In this document: positions 1-12,570 of the stretch, piece by piece
Position numbering within the stretch: the first letter of the stretch is position 1
Layout: each line of letters opens with the position of its first letter
From: Seriola aureovittata
Lineage: Eukaryota > Chordata > Actinopteri > Carangiformes > Carangidae
Reading direction: 5' to 3'
Length of the DNA stretch: 64,000 bases
Assembly: GCF_021018895.1 (NCBI RefSeq)
Contig: NC_079373.1
Coordinates: 7,546,001 to 7,610,000, forward strand
The notes under the pieces: generated by a model
What the model saw: only the letters and a program-made list of their open reading frames with translations
Told to the model about the DNA's origin: nothing
Database searches by the model: none
Program-made: the position numbers and the translations under genes

Positions 1-2219
1 GGTGAATATAGTGGAGCATTTAGCAGCTAAAGAGCCAGATATTTCCCTCTGGCAGTGGTCAGAAATACATACAAACGCCACATTATATCAGCAGGAGGGC
101 TGAACAGTTTATCGAAAATATTATCGAAATCGCAACATGGCCAAGTGAAATATCCAAATTGTAAGAACTGCAATTTTTTTTGATGAAGGTCAAATGTGTC
201 CCAACATGCTATAAATGAAGCATTGTGATGTAACAGAGATGCCTCGGCCTACAAATCATATTCTCCAAATGTAAAGGGACATGCTTGTTTGGTACAAGAG
301 CCAACAAAAATCACATCATCATCATTTTCATATTTTTCGCAGTGATGATGAAATGCAAAAAACAACCAATCCAATTGAAATCATGACCATGGTCATCGCA
401 ATATCTACCAAAATAATCACAATTAGATTTTTTTTTTTGCATATCATTAAGCCCTAATAAGCAGCAATTTGTGCAGTTTTCACCATCATACAATTCCCAC
501 ATCTCCAACTCCTTATCTAATGACATCCAGGGAGAACAGAGGGTCGAGACTCGGTAGTCATTACCTAAAGAGTTGGAGCCAAAGAGGACAGAGGGTCTAT
601 CAGATCAGTCCCAGATAATCCAAACAGAAAGATCCATCAGACTGCCCTGAATCAATAGACAACACAGTCACACACACGGCACAGAGCTGTGGGTGCAGAG
701 TGCTGTTGGTAGAAAAGGAGAAGGGAGGGGGGGGGGGGGGGGGGGGGGGGGTTGCAGAAAGTCTTTGTTCTATAAGGCTCATATCTGAGGCATTATTCGT
801 TTCTCTCGTGCGAGCGGAGGAGGAATGATCGCTATGTGGGATGAGCACAGAAAAAAGAAAAATAACTCCTCCGCTACTGAGAGGACCTGTCTCAGGGCAA
901 CTCAACATACACACACTCTGACTCGCAAAACAAAGTTGAAACACACAAATTTCCCTGCTTGCTCAAACACCTTTTTAAACACTTTTTTTTTTTTTACCTC
1001 CCGTCTTGCTTGTTCCACTCATTCACCCACACAAACACATACACATCCACCTCCAGGCCCAGTCGCATCCACCCACACATCAACCCCCACATGCAGATGC
1101 ACAAATGCTACCACAGTGCAAACAATACAACCTTAGAGTTCATATTACTACATAATTCATCTGTCTGACACAACAGTGAACCTGAACCCTTGAAAACAAA
1201 AGGGCCAAGGCCTGGAAAAACCACAAACTCCTCTGACTGTCAGAGACCTCAGAGGAGGCTTTGACAGGTGTGTTTTTAACCCCCACCTCCACCCCCACCC
1301 CCCACCCCCCTTGTCACACTGTCACCGTGCTCCATTCCACCTGTTGCCCCATCGGAAAACACACTCCTCTCAGCTGCCCTGCGGGACACCATAACACACA
1401 CACACACAAACACACAGAGAGAGAGACACATGCGCACACACACAACCCAGCGAGCCCTGTGTTGGCCATCTTGAACCGTGACCGAAAACATTCACTACTC
1501 GCTCGCTGCTTTCTCAGCTCTGCAGTAGCTCAGAGACAATCTACTGAAATACACTGGTCAATACGAAGTCTGTCACACACTGACGTACAGTACTGACACA
1601 CTCATACACAGATTGGGATTTTGAATGCTGTGAAGTTGATTATCAAGATCTCAAAGCTGACATGATTAGCCGACTGATAACAACTATTTTTTCAAGCACA
1701 TTTTGCCAAAGATTCACTGGTTTTCTTCAAAAATGTAAATATTTGTTGTTTTTCTTAGTTCAAATATTTCACTTTTTTATAACGTGTTATAAAATAATCA
1801 GCACATTCATTCATAATGAAAATAATCTTTAGCTGTAAGTCACTTTTTTTTTTTTTTTAGCTGTCTTTTGGGTGTTTCACAAAAAAGGACTATTCGGTTA
1901 ACCACACCGCTCTGATAACTATGAGACATACTTTCTCACATGCTCTTCCTCATTTTTAACAATCCTTACAAGGTTTGTCTGAATCATCACTTCAAACCCA
2001 TACTAACCATTCAAGTTTCCTTTAAGTACACATCACCAGGATACAGCAACATTTTTCTTACAGGTGGGGCTTTCTAACTTTCTACCACTGCTTTCGGAGA
2101 CACCTGCATGAGCTATATTAATGGACTCTGACTCAGATACGCCACGCCATCACTTACGTCTCATTTCCAGCAGAGGAAGAAGTGTTCTGATTTTCCATTA
2201 TCCAGATTCTAAGTCAAAT
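1..2219. other. Intergenic sequence, no gene recognised
   Basis: I see no exon with protein-like sequence and matching splice sites here. The stretch holds a 25-base G run at 727-751, A/T runs near 430, 980 and 1847, a C-rich stretch around 1279-1312, and CA/GA-rich low-complexity sequence around 1400-1445. Short open frames across the area owe their composition to these simple repeats. If the first exons at 4.2-4.8 kb are real, this could be the first intron of that minus-strand gene. Confidence 0.5.
727..751. repeat. Poly-G homopolymer
   Basis: An uninterrupted run of about 25 G on the plus strand. Such runs are length-unstable and prone to assembly error. Confidence 0.9.
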
Positions 2220-2224
2220 ATAGC

Positions 2225-2684
2225 AGTAATATAATGTATAAATATATACTCTGTTACAAGTAAACATTCTGCATTTAGTATCTTACTTAAGTTAAAGTAC
2301 AGCAGTATTATCAACAAAATCCACTTAAAGTATGGAAAATTAAAGTATGTATTATGCAGTAGAATGACATGAGTGTTATATTACAACTGAATATGGTTCA
2401 TGATGCAGAAGTTTGCTAAAGTAGTTGGTGAAGGTGGAGTTCATTTTAACCACTCTCTATACTAATTTATTGCAGTGCATCATGTTTAACGACCGTATCA
2501 TATGTTAATGGTTTGCAAAGTAACTTGTAACTATAGCTGTCAAATGAATAATGTGCAATGTACAAAAAGTACAATGTTTGCCTCTCTAGCAGAGTACAAG
2601 TATAAAGTGGCATAAAATGAAAAAGCTCAAGTAAAGTACAAGTGATTACCTCAAAATTGTACTGAACCGCACTTGGAAACACTG
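2225..2684 (-). repeat. Interspersed repeat of the 'AAGTACTTTACTTGAGTA' type, minus copy
   Basis: Read on the minus strand from 2684 downward, this shares its phrases (AAGTACAATTTT, cttgtactttacttgag, tatacttgtactctgc) with the plus-strand copy at 3379-3852. The phrase set is one I know as a very common non-autonomous repeat of percomorph fish. The far end fades out near 2225, so the copy is truncated or diverged. Confidence 0.6.
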
Positions 2685-3378
2685 TCAGTCGTTTGTTTGG
2701 GAGGGATGTATTTCCAATTCTGCAGCTCTGTCTCCTGTGACGTTTGAATACTCTTACTGTACATCACTTCAGACAGAAGTGTCTGCCACATTAAGTAATA
2801 GAATAGACTGTGATCTTGTAGTAGATGAATGCAAAAATATAACAGATGGTTTTTAGGGGCACAAAAATAATTAACAAACAATTAAAACGTAACAGGCCAG
2901 GAAAACATTTAACAGCAACAGCAGCAGTACTACTAATAATACTAACTATAGTAATGAGATTTTTTTTTTTTTTTTTTAAATAGCAGGAGAGAATCACATG
3001 ATGCCATTCAAGTACAGCAAGAATATACAGGATATACTGAACAATGCATGATATCCACTGGTTGAAAGTAACCACATTTAGGAGGGAACATTAAGGATGT
3101 TGCACTGTTTACTCCTCTATATATATTTGTCTGCTTTATTAATCTGTTAAAACAAATCATGTTGTCAACCCAGACAATATGTTGCATTAGATTAAACTAC
3201 AGAACAGTTAATAGTTCAAATTAACTCCACCTCATTCAACTACAACACCTTCATGCACAAATACTAATCCAATGCAAGCTAACAGAACATTTAGGAAGGG
3301 AGCATTGTACATTACATACATTAGCCTACTTTTGATACTTTAAGTACATTTTGCTGATAGTATTTCCACATGTTCTCA

Positions 3379-3852
3379 GTGATGGACAGTAACCAAGTAC
3401 ATTTACTCAAGCACTGTAAGTACAATTCCCGAAGTATTTACACTTAAGTACAATATTTTCATTTCTTGCACCTTCTACCTGCTGCTGCTTTATACTTCTA
3501 CCTCACTGTATTTCAGAGGGAAAGACACTGACAGCTGTAGTTATTCGAGTTTAAACATACATAATAAGCACATCGTAGGATAACGCAAGAATCATGCCGC
3601 CTACAATATTGCAATACTGCTCACATATTAATGCAGCAATAATAACTGTACAGTATATATTATAATATGTAACTGACAGAGATCGTTTACCTGCACAGTG
3701 AGTCCTTTTACACACTTGGTTAATTCTGCTGGTACTATTTCACGTCAGTAAAAATTTCCAGTGCCTGACTTTTACTTGTAATAGAGTATTTTTACACTGT
3801 GGTATTTCTACCTTTACTTAAGTAAAGGCTGAGATACTTGTCCCACATCTGT
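3379..3852 (+). repeat. Interspersed MITE-like repeat, plus copy
   Basis: It starts at CAGTGATGGACAGTAACC and runs through AAGTACATTTACTCAAG, a TATACTTCTACCTCACT segment, and a final TTTACTTAAGTAAAGG followed by a short end resembling the reverse complement of its start (ATACTTGTCCCACATCTG). The two ends behave like imperfect terminal inverted repeats, as expected of a non-autonomous DNA transposon. Family name not determined. Confidence 0.65.
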
Positions 3853-4166
3853 TTGTACGTTTAGTGCATGTTCGAGAGCAGGACATTCACGCTGCGTCTA
3901 ACTTCACCTTAAAGACTAAAATGCGCAATTAAAGCGCAGGTGTTTTAATTATCTATAAGACAATTAAATCACGTCACAGACGGAGAAACAGCTACAGCGC
4001 AAATGCAATAATCACAGTCAGACCACAGCTGTGTCAAGACACTTCCAGTCTACTCACACTTGTTGACAGACGAGAGAGAGAGGGGGGGGAAAAACCCCTG
4101 AATTTAACGGGCGAGTTAATAAATACACAGTTTGAATGATCTCAGTTTCCCGGTGTAAAACTTTAC

Positions 4167-4211
4167 CCAGACAGGCGCTAATGTTTGACTGCACCACCAT
4201 GACGCGAGCCC
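4167..4211 (-). CDS. Possible first coding exon of an unidentified minus-strand gene
   Basis: On the minus strand a strong acceptor (TTTTTTCTGTTTTTTGAAG) is followed by a 45-base exon. It contains an ATG at 4198-4200, twelve codons or part-codons (MVVQSNISACL plus one base), and then a GTAAAG donor. It fits downstream of the non-coding exon ending at 4504. No further exon of this gene is recognisable to the left, so the body should lie outside the window. The peptide is too short to identify. It could be a chance arrangement. Confidence 0.3.
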
Positions 4212-4503
4212 CTTCAAAAAACAGAAAAAAGTTCCGGCTGAAGCCACAGGAAGTGGAGCCGCGCACTCCACTAGTGGAATTAAAGAGAAAAATGTAGGAA
4301 TCCGAGCGAAGAAATGTGAGATATTTGAGGAATGTTATCTCCGACAGTGAGTGAGAAAGCGTTGTGAAATAGCTCCTGACTTCACATCCACAATATTAAA
4401 CAGCCAAAGTTTACACTCCGACAGAACACGCAGTTAAAGTCAGAAGAGTTCAACACTTTCAAAAAATAAAAAATAAAAAAATAAAACACTTGTAAGAGCT
4501 TAC

Positions 4504-4830
4504 CTGGTGAGACTCTATTAGCAGACAGTCAGGCAGGTAGAGTAATATTTGATTTTTTTTTTTTTTTTTTTTAAATGAAGAGTGGACTCTGTAGGGTTTT
4601 TCTCTTTTTTTTTCTTTGTTTGTTTTCTGCTGCCTCTTCTCCTTCCTTAAGCCGTTTGTTTGAAGCGAGAGGAGGGCAGGAATTTCAGGAATTAGCCGTG
4701 GTATGACATGAAGCCTGGAAAAAGCCAGAGAAAAAGACCCAGGGAGAGAAGGAGGGGAGGGGAGGGGAAGGAGGGAAGCAGAGGGGACGGAGGGAGGAGA
4801 GGGGAGGGGAGGGGAGGGAGGCAGGTCTGA
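4504..4830 (-). other. Probable non-coding first exon of a minus-strand gene
   Basis: The minus strand has a consensus donor (CTCACCAG then GTAAGC) at 4504. Upstream lies purine-rich sequence without a long open frame, containing one tiny upstream frame beginning near 4710. The 5' boundary is approximate. Together with the promoter-like elements just beyond, it reads as a 5'UTR exon. Orientation puts the gene body to the left, off the window. It is a neighbour of dennd2a in tandem orientation. Confidence 0.4.
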
Positions 4831-4930
4831 CCGGTCAACACGTAATGACGTGGGGGTGGAGGAGGAGAAGGGGGGAGGAGGGCTCCGAAAAGGAAAGGAA
4901 AGTAAAGGAAGGGGCGGTGGTGGTGGTGGT
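4740..4930 (-). promoter_or_regulatory. Candidate promoter: G-rich boxes and CRE-like site
   Basis: The stretch is dominated by GGGGAGGGG units, which resemble SP/KLF or MAZ sites, and carries CACGTAATGACGTGG, which contains a TGACG CRE half-site and an ACGTG core. It sits immediately upstream of the minus-strand first exon ending at 4504. No TATA box is obvious, as in many vertebrate housekeeping-type promoters. Confidence 0.35.
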
Positions 4931-6831
4931 GGTGATGTGTGTGGGGGATTACACTGTACTCTATACTGAGTAAAATCCAGAGCTAAAATGATTCATTTAA
5001 TTAACAAAGGCCTACATCCAAATTTATTCAACTCAGAACTAATTTACTAAATGTGCAATATTTAAAATTATTATTATTTTATTTATAATCATGTTTTTTG
5101 TGAATGCCGCATCAGCCGTCTCATATTGTCTTTAATGCTGTGAGGAAAAGTAGCCTACATTTTTCCATAATGTCTCAATAAAGTTCTTCACTCTCTCCTT
5201 TTTTGATTGTTATTAATTGTAATGAACAATGGATGGTTCCACTTTCTTTATCACACGTGTAATGTTACAGCCTCTATGGCTTTTTCCAAGCTTCATGTCA
5301 TAACACATTGGATATTAATTTGTTTATCCTCTACACCACATGCTGTTAAATTTAGAATGTGATTCAACGGCTCTCTTTTAAAGTACATCCCTGTTGCCTC
5401 TTGTCAGGTGATTTCATATTTAAAGAGCAGATGTAATGTGTTTTTCTTTAAAGCTTGGTGTAAGTTAAATAAAGTGAAGTTTTTGAAACATTTGTGGGGA
5501 GTCCAGCTGTAACAGTCTTTCTTTTCCAGTCCAAGTTTTCACCCATTCTCAAATGAGAAAACACAATCGATCGTACTGTTGGACATGGGCATGTTGTTAA
5601 AGTCATTAAAGGCCTGGAGGCCTAATTGTCTGAGATGTGATTCTGAACTTTGGACTCTGTGAGGCAACATGTGCAGGAGAACATAAACTGGGTAACAGAC
5701 TCCTCTAGTGGGTATTATGGGTATTACATGCTATTGGACACAAGGTTAACAGTTATTTTTCTAATGGTAACGTGTTCAAGAATTTTACTATAGTTATGAC
5801 CTGACTTCTAAAATGACTAATTAATGTCCTTTGTTTCTCAAAAATAATTAGCTGTGTGACCCTGTACCACATTTGTCTCACTAAACCTTATTTATTTCAC
5901 TCAGTAGTTGTTGAGATTAGCAGCTGCGCCCGGCTGGACATGCTGTCCTGTTCAAGAGCAATCACTGTCCTCACATAGATGATTTGCTTGGTCACAGTCA
6001 GGTTGTCCAGCAAGACAGATCTGAGACACTTTAACTGTACTCGAAGCAATATTCAGTGACTTGGAAAGCGTTGTTGTATCACCTGTGATCTCCATTAAGC
6101 TAATTATGTGACTTTTAAAACCAATGATTTAGGTGTGTCATAACAAAGGGAGTAAATACTTATGCAAACATGTACTTCATAGTTTATATTATGTGTAATT
6201 CATTTATCAGTGAGACCATAAACTCAGGCGTTATTCTTATTTTCTCTGTGAGGAAACTTTAAGAAGGAGGAAACAAAGTGCAGGGAACAGCGCCCCCTGG
6301 AGCTGAAAAGGACTCAAGTGTCTTGCTTATGAAACATACAGGCTGATTTTACATGTCACAGTCATCTCACTTGTCCCACACTCTGCCTGTGTACAAAGTT
6401 GTATAATGTCTTTTGAGGCTCTGGAGACGGAAATTACTCAAGTGAAATAACTGCAGGAATCCTGCCTTTTTTTCTTCTTTTTTTTTTAAAGGCTCAACGA
6501 AAGACAACACTGAGATGTGATTGAGTTGCATTATGGGAAGCGTAGCATCTGGTGTTTTTGGAGCTTGACTCAGCCTAAAGATGAAAATTAATTATATCTC
6601 CGCCTCTGCTGCAACAGCTTGACCTTTCTTTTTTCATCTGTCTCTAAAAGTGCGAATATGTAACAAATCCTGTAAGACTCATCAAGCTGCAGATCACAGT
6701 TTTAAGTATAAGGTCTGACCAGTTTGTAACCCTGACTACTGAACAACTTTAACCTAACCCATTTTAAATCACCTGTTATAACTTTGCAATTTCAATCCTG
6801 GTCATAATGTTTCTACAATCAAAAAGCTACC

Positions 6832-6915
<84 letters not shown>

Positions 6916-7020
6916 CTTAATGTGTCCTGACATTGTAAATTCAACATTATGTATCAGAGTGAGACTGTGTAACTTGCTGCAGCCTTACTTGGCCTGATGT
7001 GACCTGTGGCTCAGGGCAGT
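4931..7020. other. Intergenic sequence, no gene recognised
   Basis: AT-rich spacer between the presumed promoter at 4.8 kb and the 3' end of dennd2a. I found no protein-like exon on either strand. The only structured piece is the compound CA/TA microsatellite near 6.8-6.9 kb. Confidence 0.5.
6833..6912. repeat. Compound (CA)n-(TA)n microsatellite
   Basis: About 40 bases of CA dinucleotides followed, after a short interruption (CTCACAC), by about 30 bases of TA. Alternating purine-pyrimidine tracts of this kind can form Z-DNA or cruciforms and are highly polymorphic. Confidence 0.95.
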
Positions 7021-7033
7021 AATACTACAGTCA

Positions 7034-7135
7034 GTGTTGTCGAGTCGAGTCCTGAGTCCGAGTCCAAGTCACCAAAGAAGAGTCCAAGTTGAGTCCGAGT
7101 CAAGTCCCCATTACCTGAGTCCAAGTCTGCTTCCC
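7034..7135. repeat. Degenerate GAGTCC/AAGTC hexamer repeat
   Basis: The string GAGTCC or close variants (GAGTCG, CAAGTC, GAGTCCAAGT) recurs about twelve times. I recognise this phrase as a widespread short-unit interspersed repeat of fish genomes. It gives an open frame rich in Ser and Pro that should not be taken as coding. Confidence 0.7.
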
Positions 7136-7456
7136 TCCGGCACAGTCAAAGAGCTGATAAACAAATACAAAATATCTACAATACTCCCAGTAGACACAGC
7201 TGTCAGTATCATTAAGAGAGTATATTTACTGTGTGATACAATAGCCTAACAAATGCACTATTAACAACAGAAGTCTTATTTAGTGATGTATGATTCTTCT
7301 CTACTCGTGTGTTTCATGTCACAGGTAAGGAATAGATAGTTTTATCATATTGGTAAAACAAGAAGTAAACACACTTGTTCACCAGAAACAGCAAAAGCAA
7401 CATAGTTGACAAAATACACTGTATGAAAAAAAAGTCATTTGTCTAATTCAAATCAC

Positions 7457-8392
7457 TTTATTAATAAAGTTTTATTGCATTCTCAATCAAGTTTAAGGCA
7501 GATCTAGTCGCTTTTGTGAAACACATTGATACTGATTGACCTAAGATACACATCATTCCTCAACATCAACTTCAACTATTGAAACCCAAGTGAGACACAT
7601 ATTCACATTGTTCTTTTTTTCTTGTCTTTACATTTTCCTCAGTCTTCTTTTTGGTCCTCTGTCCTTTTCCAATAAAAGGTCACTTACTTAAAACAGTGGT
7701 ACATATACCCAACAACCCAAAGTGGTCTACAAACAGTCTGGACTAGACTCTGTTAAATAAAGTCTATTACAAATTACAGGAGATTTCTTTGCGCTCATTT
7801 AAAGGAAATTTTAAAAAGAGATTAAATTTGTCTAAGAAGAATATAAATTAACTTAAAAGCCTCCTGTTGAAGAAGAAGTTGTACTATTGCATTTATAAAA
7901 GCTTCTATAGAAAATACTTGGAATGTATGAGAAGGTATTGTACAAAACTGGATCTTCAGTGACACTCCTCCTTACAGGTTTACAGGTGAAGTCAGTGAGC
8001 GAAAAACGGAGAACACTGTTCCTAAAAACATTTACACTGTGCTGTGCTATACAGTAACACACCGTAGAGATTGACTTTAACACATCAAAACCTTGGGAAC
8101 TGTGAAACTAGACACCGTTAAGACATTGATTCATCGTGTTGTAAGTGAGTTTTGGTCCGAGCTGAGTGAGTGAACCCTTCACAACACTAATGGAATGACT
8201 GGCTAATGAAGCTGGGAGCTAAACCCTAACTTTCCGCAGATTCCCTCATGTTAAACTGCGAGTCCAGTTCACTTCCTTTGTTCCACGTTCTCCACGCCCA
8301 GGGAGCATGTTCCTCTCTTCTCTTCCTTTTTTTTTTTTTTTACTGCACACCTCTTCGTGATGCTTTTACAGACGACATCCTGACTCCAAGCA
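7457..8392 (-). other. Probable 3'UTR of dennd2a with poly(A) signals
   Basis: This is the sequence downstream of the dennd2a stop codon on the minus strand. Two AATAAA hexamers on that strand lie at 7471-7476 and 7457-7462, either of which could end the transcript just below 7450. The interval has an A/T-rich UTR character, with a long poly-A tract (minus strand) near 8325-8341. No splice junction is evident within it. The end point is inferred. Confidence 0.5.
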
Positions 8393-8539
8393 TCATTTCT
8401 TGGAAAGGAATTTCATCTTGTTTCCTGAAAAAAGCAACAGATGTAAATCACACTTAAAAAAATATGTAAAAACATTTAACAAAAGTGCAGTTTTTAAAGT
8501 CTCTTAACTGATTAACTGATTGCTTGTTTGCTTGATTGC

Positions 8540-8603
<64 letters not shown>

Positions 8604-10771
8604 CTGATGGAAGATGCACACTAAATCTCACCTAGGCCCTTGAGGAACTTGTTGACTCCTCGTTGCTCGCTTCCAGGCAGCGAATCCAGATACTCTTGTG
8701 CTCTCACCTCAAACAGACCTGGAAACAAAACAGGTCAAATATTTATAGTCAAATGTTTTAAAGAGCATCCTCACCACCACTAGATTTAAAATAAAAAAAT
8801 ATATAAATATACTGACCATTAAAATAGAAAATTTGAGTGAGATTTCTTTGAATTTTTTTAGTTTTGTGATTAATAGTAATCTTCTTTTATCTATTTATCT
8901 ATTGTGTGTGTTTCTATTGATGTGGGTGCTGAGCTGCTGCCTACAATTGCCGTTACAGGGACAAATAAAGTTCAGTTGAATTGAATTGAATCACATGGTC
9001 CTCATCAGCAGATGAAGTTTACTTTACATTATTCTAAGCTCTCTGAATTATAAAAGCTTGAACATGACAACTAGGCAAAATTCATCCTCTGCGTTGTCCA
9101 TGTGAAAAGGTCAAAAGCTCCAAGAACTGAGTAAGCAGACTTTGAGTGGAGGTTGTCTTCTCAACTATAATTACATGCTTTGAAAAATGTTGGATGCTGA
9201 GGAACAATTAAAGTCATATGGACATATGTCAATTAGCGTAACATTTCTTTGAGGTCAATGGGAAAACTTTCTCTATTCTCTACAAAAAAAAAACACTCAC
9301 AGTCACTTAGCAAAAATACTAATTTAATCTAATTTAATAGGACTTTAACATTTTTCATATGCACATACAGTTGGTATAGATGTTCAACTAGCACATCTAG
9401 TGTAATGGTGTACTGTATTGTACTTTAACACAATTGCCGGTAATCAAATCTCAGTACCTCTGAGACCCTGCCTGCGCAGCTCCCTCTCCTGGATGAAGCC
9501 GGTGAACATCTGTGTCTCCATGAACACCTCCAGAAACCTTCTCAAGCTCTTGGAAGTGACCGCTTTGCGAAAGGCCTCACGCTGAAAGGATGAGGAGGCA
9601 GCAGAAGAGGGGCTGGGCAAGGTGGGGGAGGCCACGGACTCATCCTCCCGCTCTGCTCCACCCATGAAGAGGGAGTAGTGACCCACCATCTCCACGAAGA
9701 AACGCACAAAGGCCTCCGATACCACCGTGCTGAGGCAGCTGGAGTCTGGCAGGAGGAACCAGGGAAAAAGAGAAAAAATTGAATCACATGAAGTTTGATA
9801 GCCTGCTATATTGTATACAAAGGTCATTAAATACAGTACCCGTACGAGGTTGATAAACAACAATAAATCATTATTATCTCAAATTATTATCTTGTTCGAA
9901 TCGATCATTTTACTCACTATTTTGAAAAATGAATTCTTCACTTGCTGAAACTAACACAGCAAACATTTTCAGCTGTTCAGAGATAAACTGTTTACACCAT
10001 TGCAAGATATTTCATATACAAAAGCTATGCTCTCAAGCTGAAAAACTACACAACTTGGAACTGTATACTGCTTCTTGAACAGAGTGTCCTCAGTAGCTAG
10101 AGTGAGTCCCCAGCTGTTTTGTTGTATCACTTTTAATGTTCATGTCAGTTAGTGTGTGATTTCAGAGCTTTCAAATGACCATGTCAATGTAAAATCTGTG
10201 TGTTGTCCAGAGTGTGTAAGAAGCTCCAGATGGGTTATGTTCAAACCATCTGATACATTTAACACTGACTTACTATATGTATAACAAAAACATGTACAAA
10301 CACACCAACTTGTGATTCTGTACCTTAAGTGGGTGATGAGGATGATGCAACAAATAAATCTTTTCTGGTAAAAATGCACTGTAGTGATGTGACCTCTGTG
10401 AATTAAAACTTTCAGGTCTGTTGTCCCCGTGGCCACACCAAGCACTAATGTGTTGTAGCAGTACAGTGTACTGAAAGTGTAACGACAATTTAAGATACAG
10501 TAGGTCAGTGAAAGTGTCTGGAAATGTTCTGAAAAAATTATTTTAATTCCTCACTCTTGATTGTTTCACAGCACTGTCTTTAGTATATTTAGTATTCTGA
10601 ATAAAAACATAAAAATACTGTATAAATGCATCTAAACAGAAGCAGCCATAAGAGTGCTGAGTCACCATTGGGCAGATCTCCTTTCTCACATGCCAGCTCC
10701 CTCCTCTTGTCCAGCACGTGCTCCAGAGCCGCCTGCAGCTTGTGAGGAAGAATGGAGTCCTCATCATCCAG
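8393..10771 (-). CDS. dennd2a: dennd2a downstream-DENN (dDENN) and C-terminus
   Basis: Exons 10771-10666, 9745-9458, 8718-8632 and 8424-8393 encode the last ~170 residues: DDEDSILPHKLQAALEHVL, EAFVRFFVEMVGHYSLFM, FRKAVTSKSLRRFLEVFMET, FTGFIQERELRRQ, GLFEVRAQEYLDSLPG, and the terminal GVNKFLKGLG plus NKMKFLSKK. The 32-base final exon, too short to appear as an open frame, is placed by its acceptor (CTTTTTTCAG) and by the conserved Lys-rich C-terminus. Stop codon at 8395-8393. Confidence 0.92.
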
Positions 10772-12482
10772 CTGTGGAGGCAAGAACACAGATGTAAACA
10801 CAGTCAACATACTACAGTGAATTAACATTTTTTTTTATTCACATAACATCTGGTAGAGCCACTACAAATGTAACGGAGTTAAAGGGTGAGCCGACGTCTG
10901 TTATGATAGATGGATTTTCACTGTTGTCTGCGTGTTTCTATGGTTTCTACCTGTCGTAGGAAGCGGCTGTTGCCGAGGTCGACCACCAGGACCTGAGGGG
11001 AGAGCAGAGGGAGCGTGATGTCATTTCCTGGAGCTATTGTTCAGGGGGAGGAAATGTTGAGATTCAAGGGCACCACCATCTATATGTCACAAACAACAAT
11101 AAAAATGTTCTTACTTCTTCGATGGGCAGCTCTTTGAGTCGAGGCAGAGAGCTGGAGAGGAGGCCGACTATAAAGGGTGTAGGCGTGCAGACGATATCCA
11201 ACATGGAGGGCGGGAGCACGGGGATGTACGTATGCTGCCAGGTGAAGGGGTAGAGAAGAGCCACGACTGCATGACAACACTGAGACAATGTGCTGCGGAA
11301 AGAGAGAGAGAGATGAGGAGGTTAATGCTCATACAACTTATTTTTATCATTTTGGATGAAATAATATGGTAGAAAAACCATCTTACAAAGAGCCTTTGAA
11401 AAAATGCATATCTTAAATACATTATATATACAATATATCATGTTTTTTACAGCAGACATGTTTACCTGCCAGAGGTATGACAAATACCAATATTACTTGC
11501 CAGAACAAAGCCATTGTTGATGTTATTAGGTCCAGTGCTTTTCCTGTTATGATTCAAAATGTTCTTTATTAAAAACGTCTATGAATCAGATTCATCTGAG
11601 AAAAATAAAGAAACAAGAGGACTTTGATGTTCGCAAGACTACCAAGATTTAGTTAGGAAAGATTTATTCAGAACAGCACAAGACTGTTGACATGGAAGAA
11701 AGAAAAGAAAAGCTGATGATTGAGCAGAAAATTCTGTCAAATCCTAAATAGCAAGAAGCTTTTTAAGTTCACTGTCAACACAGCGCTAGAGTCTTGTGAC
11801 TTGTGGTTACGTTTAACCACACGCATGCACATGGACCTAATGAGGCGCATGTGTGAAAAGAAAGATGAAGTTCTTGTTCTTAATAATGTTAATTCAATAA
11901 AATCTATCTTAGCTAATTATAGTTATAATAAGTTATAGTTAGATTTTTTTCAAAAACTCAATGTTATACAAAGAAATTAGAACATATACCACAAAAAGAC
12001 GTCCAACAAACAAAGCAAACCAAATGTAATGTTTTAATGAAGAGTCTAATCTCTACCACAAGATGGTGCTAAAATACCCCCCCTCAAAAAACTGTCTCTC
12101 CTGCCACCCATTTCTTAGTCTAGAAAATAATATTGAAAGTTAATTTCTGTTGCCCCAACAAACCCACTGTTACCCCGAGAGGAATGTTCAAACGCATCTT
12201 TTAGGGGAGTGTGACGTAACACTTATAAAAACTATACAGCGGCAGCAAACACACTCGCCCCACACCGTTAAGATAATCTCTCCCGCGTGTGCATCTGCTC
12301 ACAGTTAATTCATTAAAAAACTGATTGACAAAGCCAAGTTTCCACACCATGGTGGAGAATGTAAAATGACTTGTGATGTGCTTGTGAACTTTGGTGAGAA
12401 ATGTTTCAAATGCTTCAACATTTTGTCAGTATCTTTTTTTTTTTTTTGCCCATCCAGATAGATAGATAGATAGATGCTTTAT

Positions 12483-12570
<88 letters not shown>

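Noticed and set aside
8539..8603. Regular short-unit arrays (GATT, ATCT) as possible CRISPR arrays
   Set aside because: They are perfect tetranucleotide microsatellites without spacers, in an animal nuclear genome.
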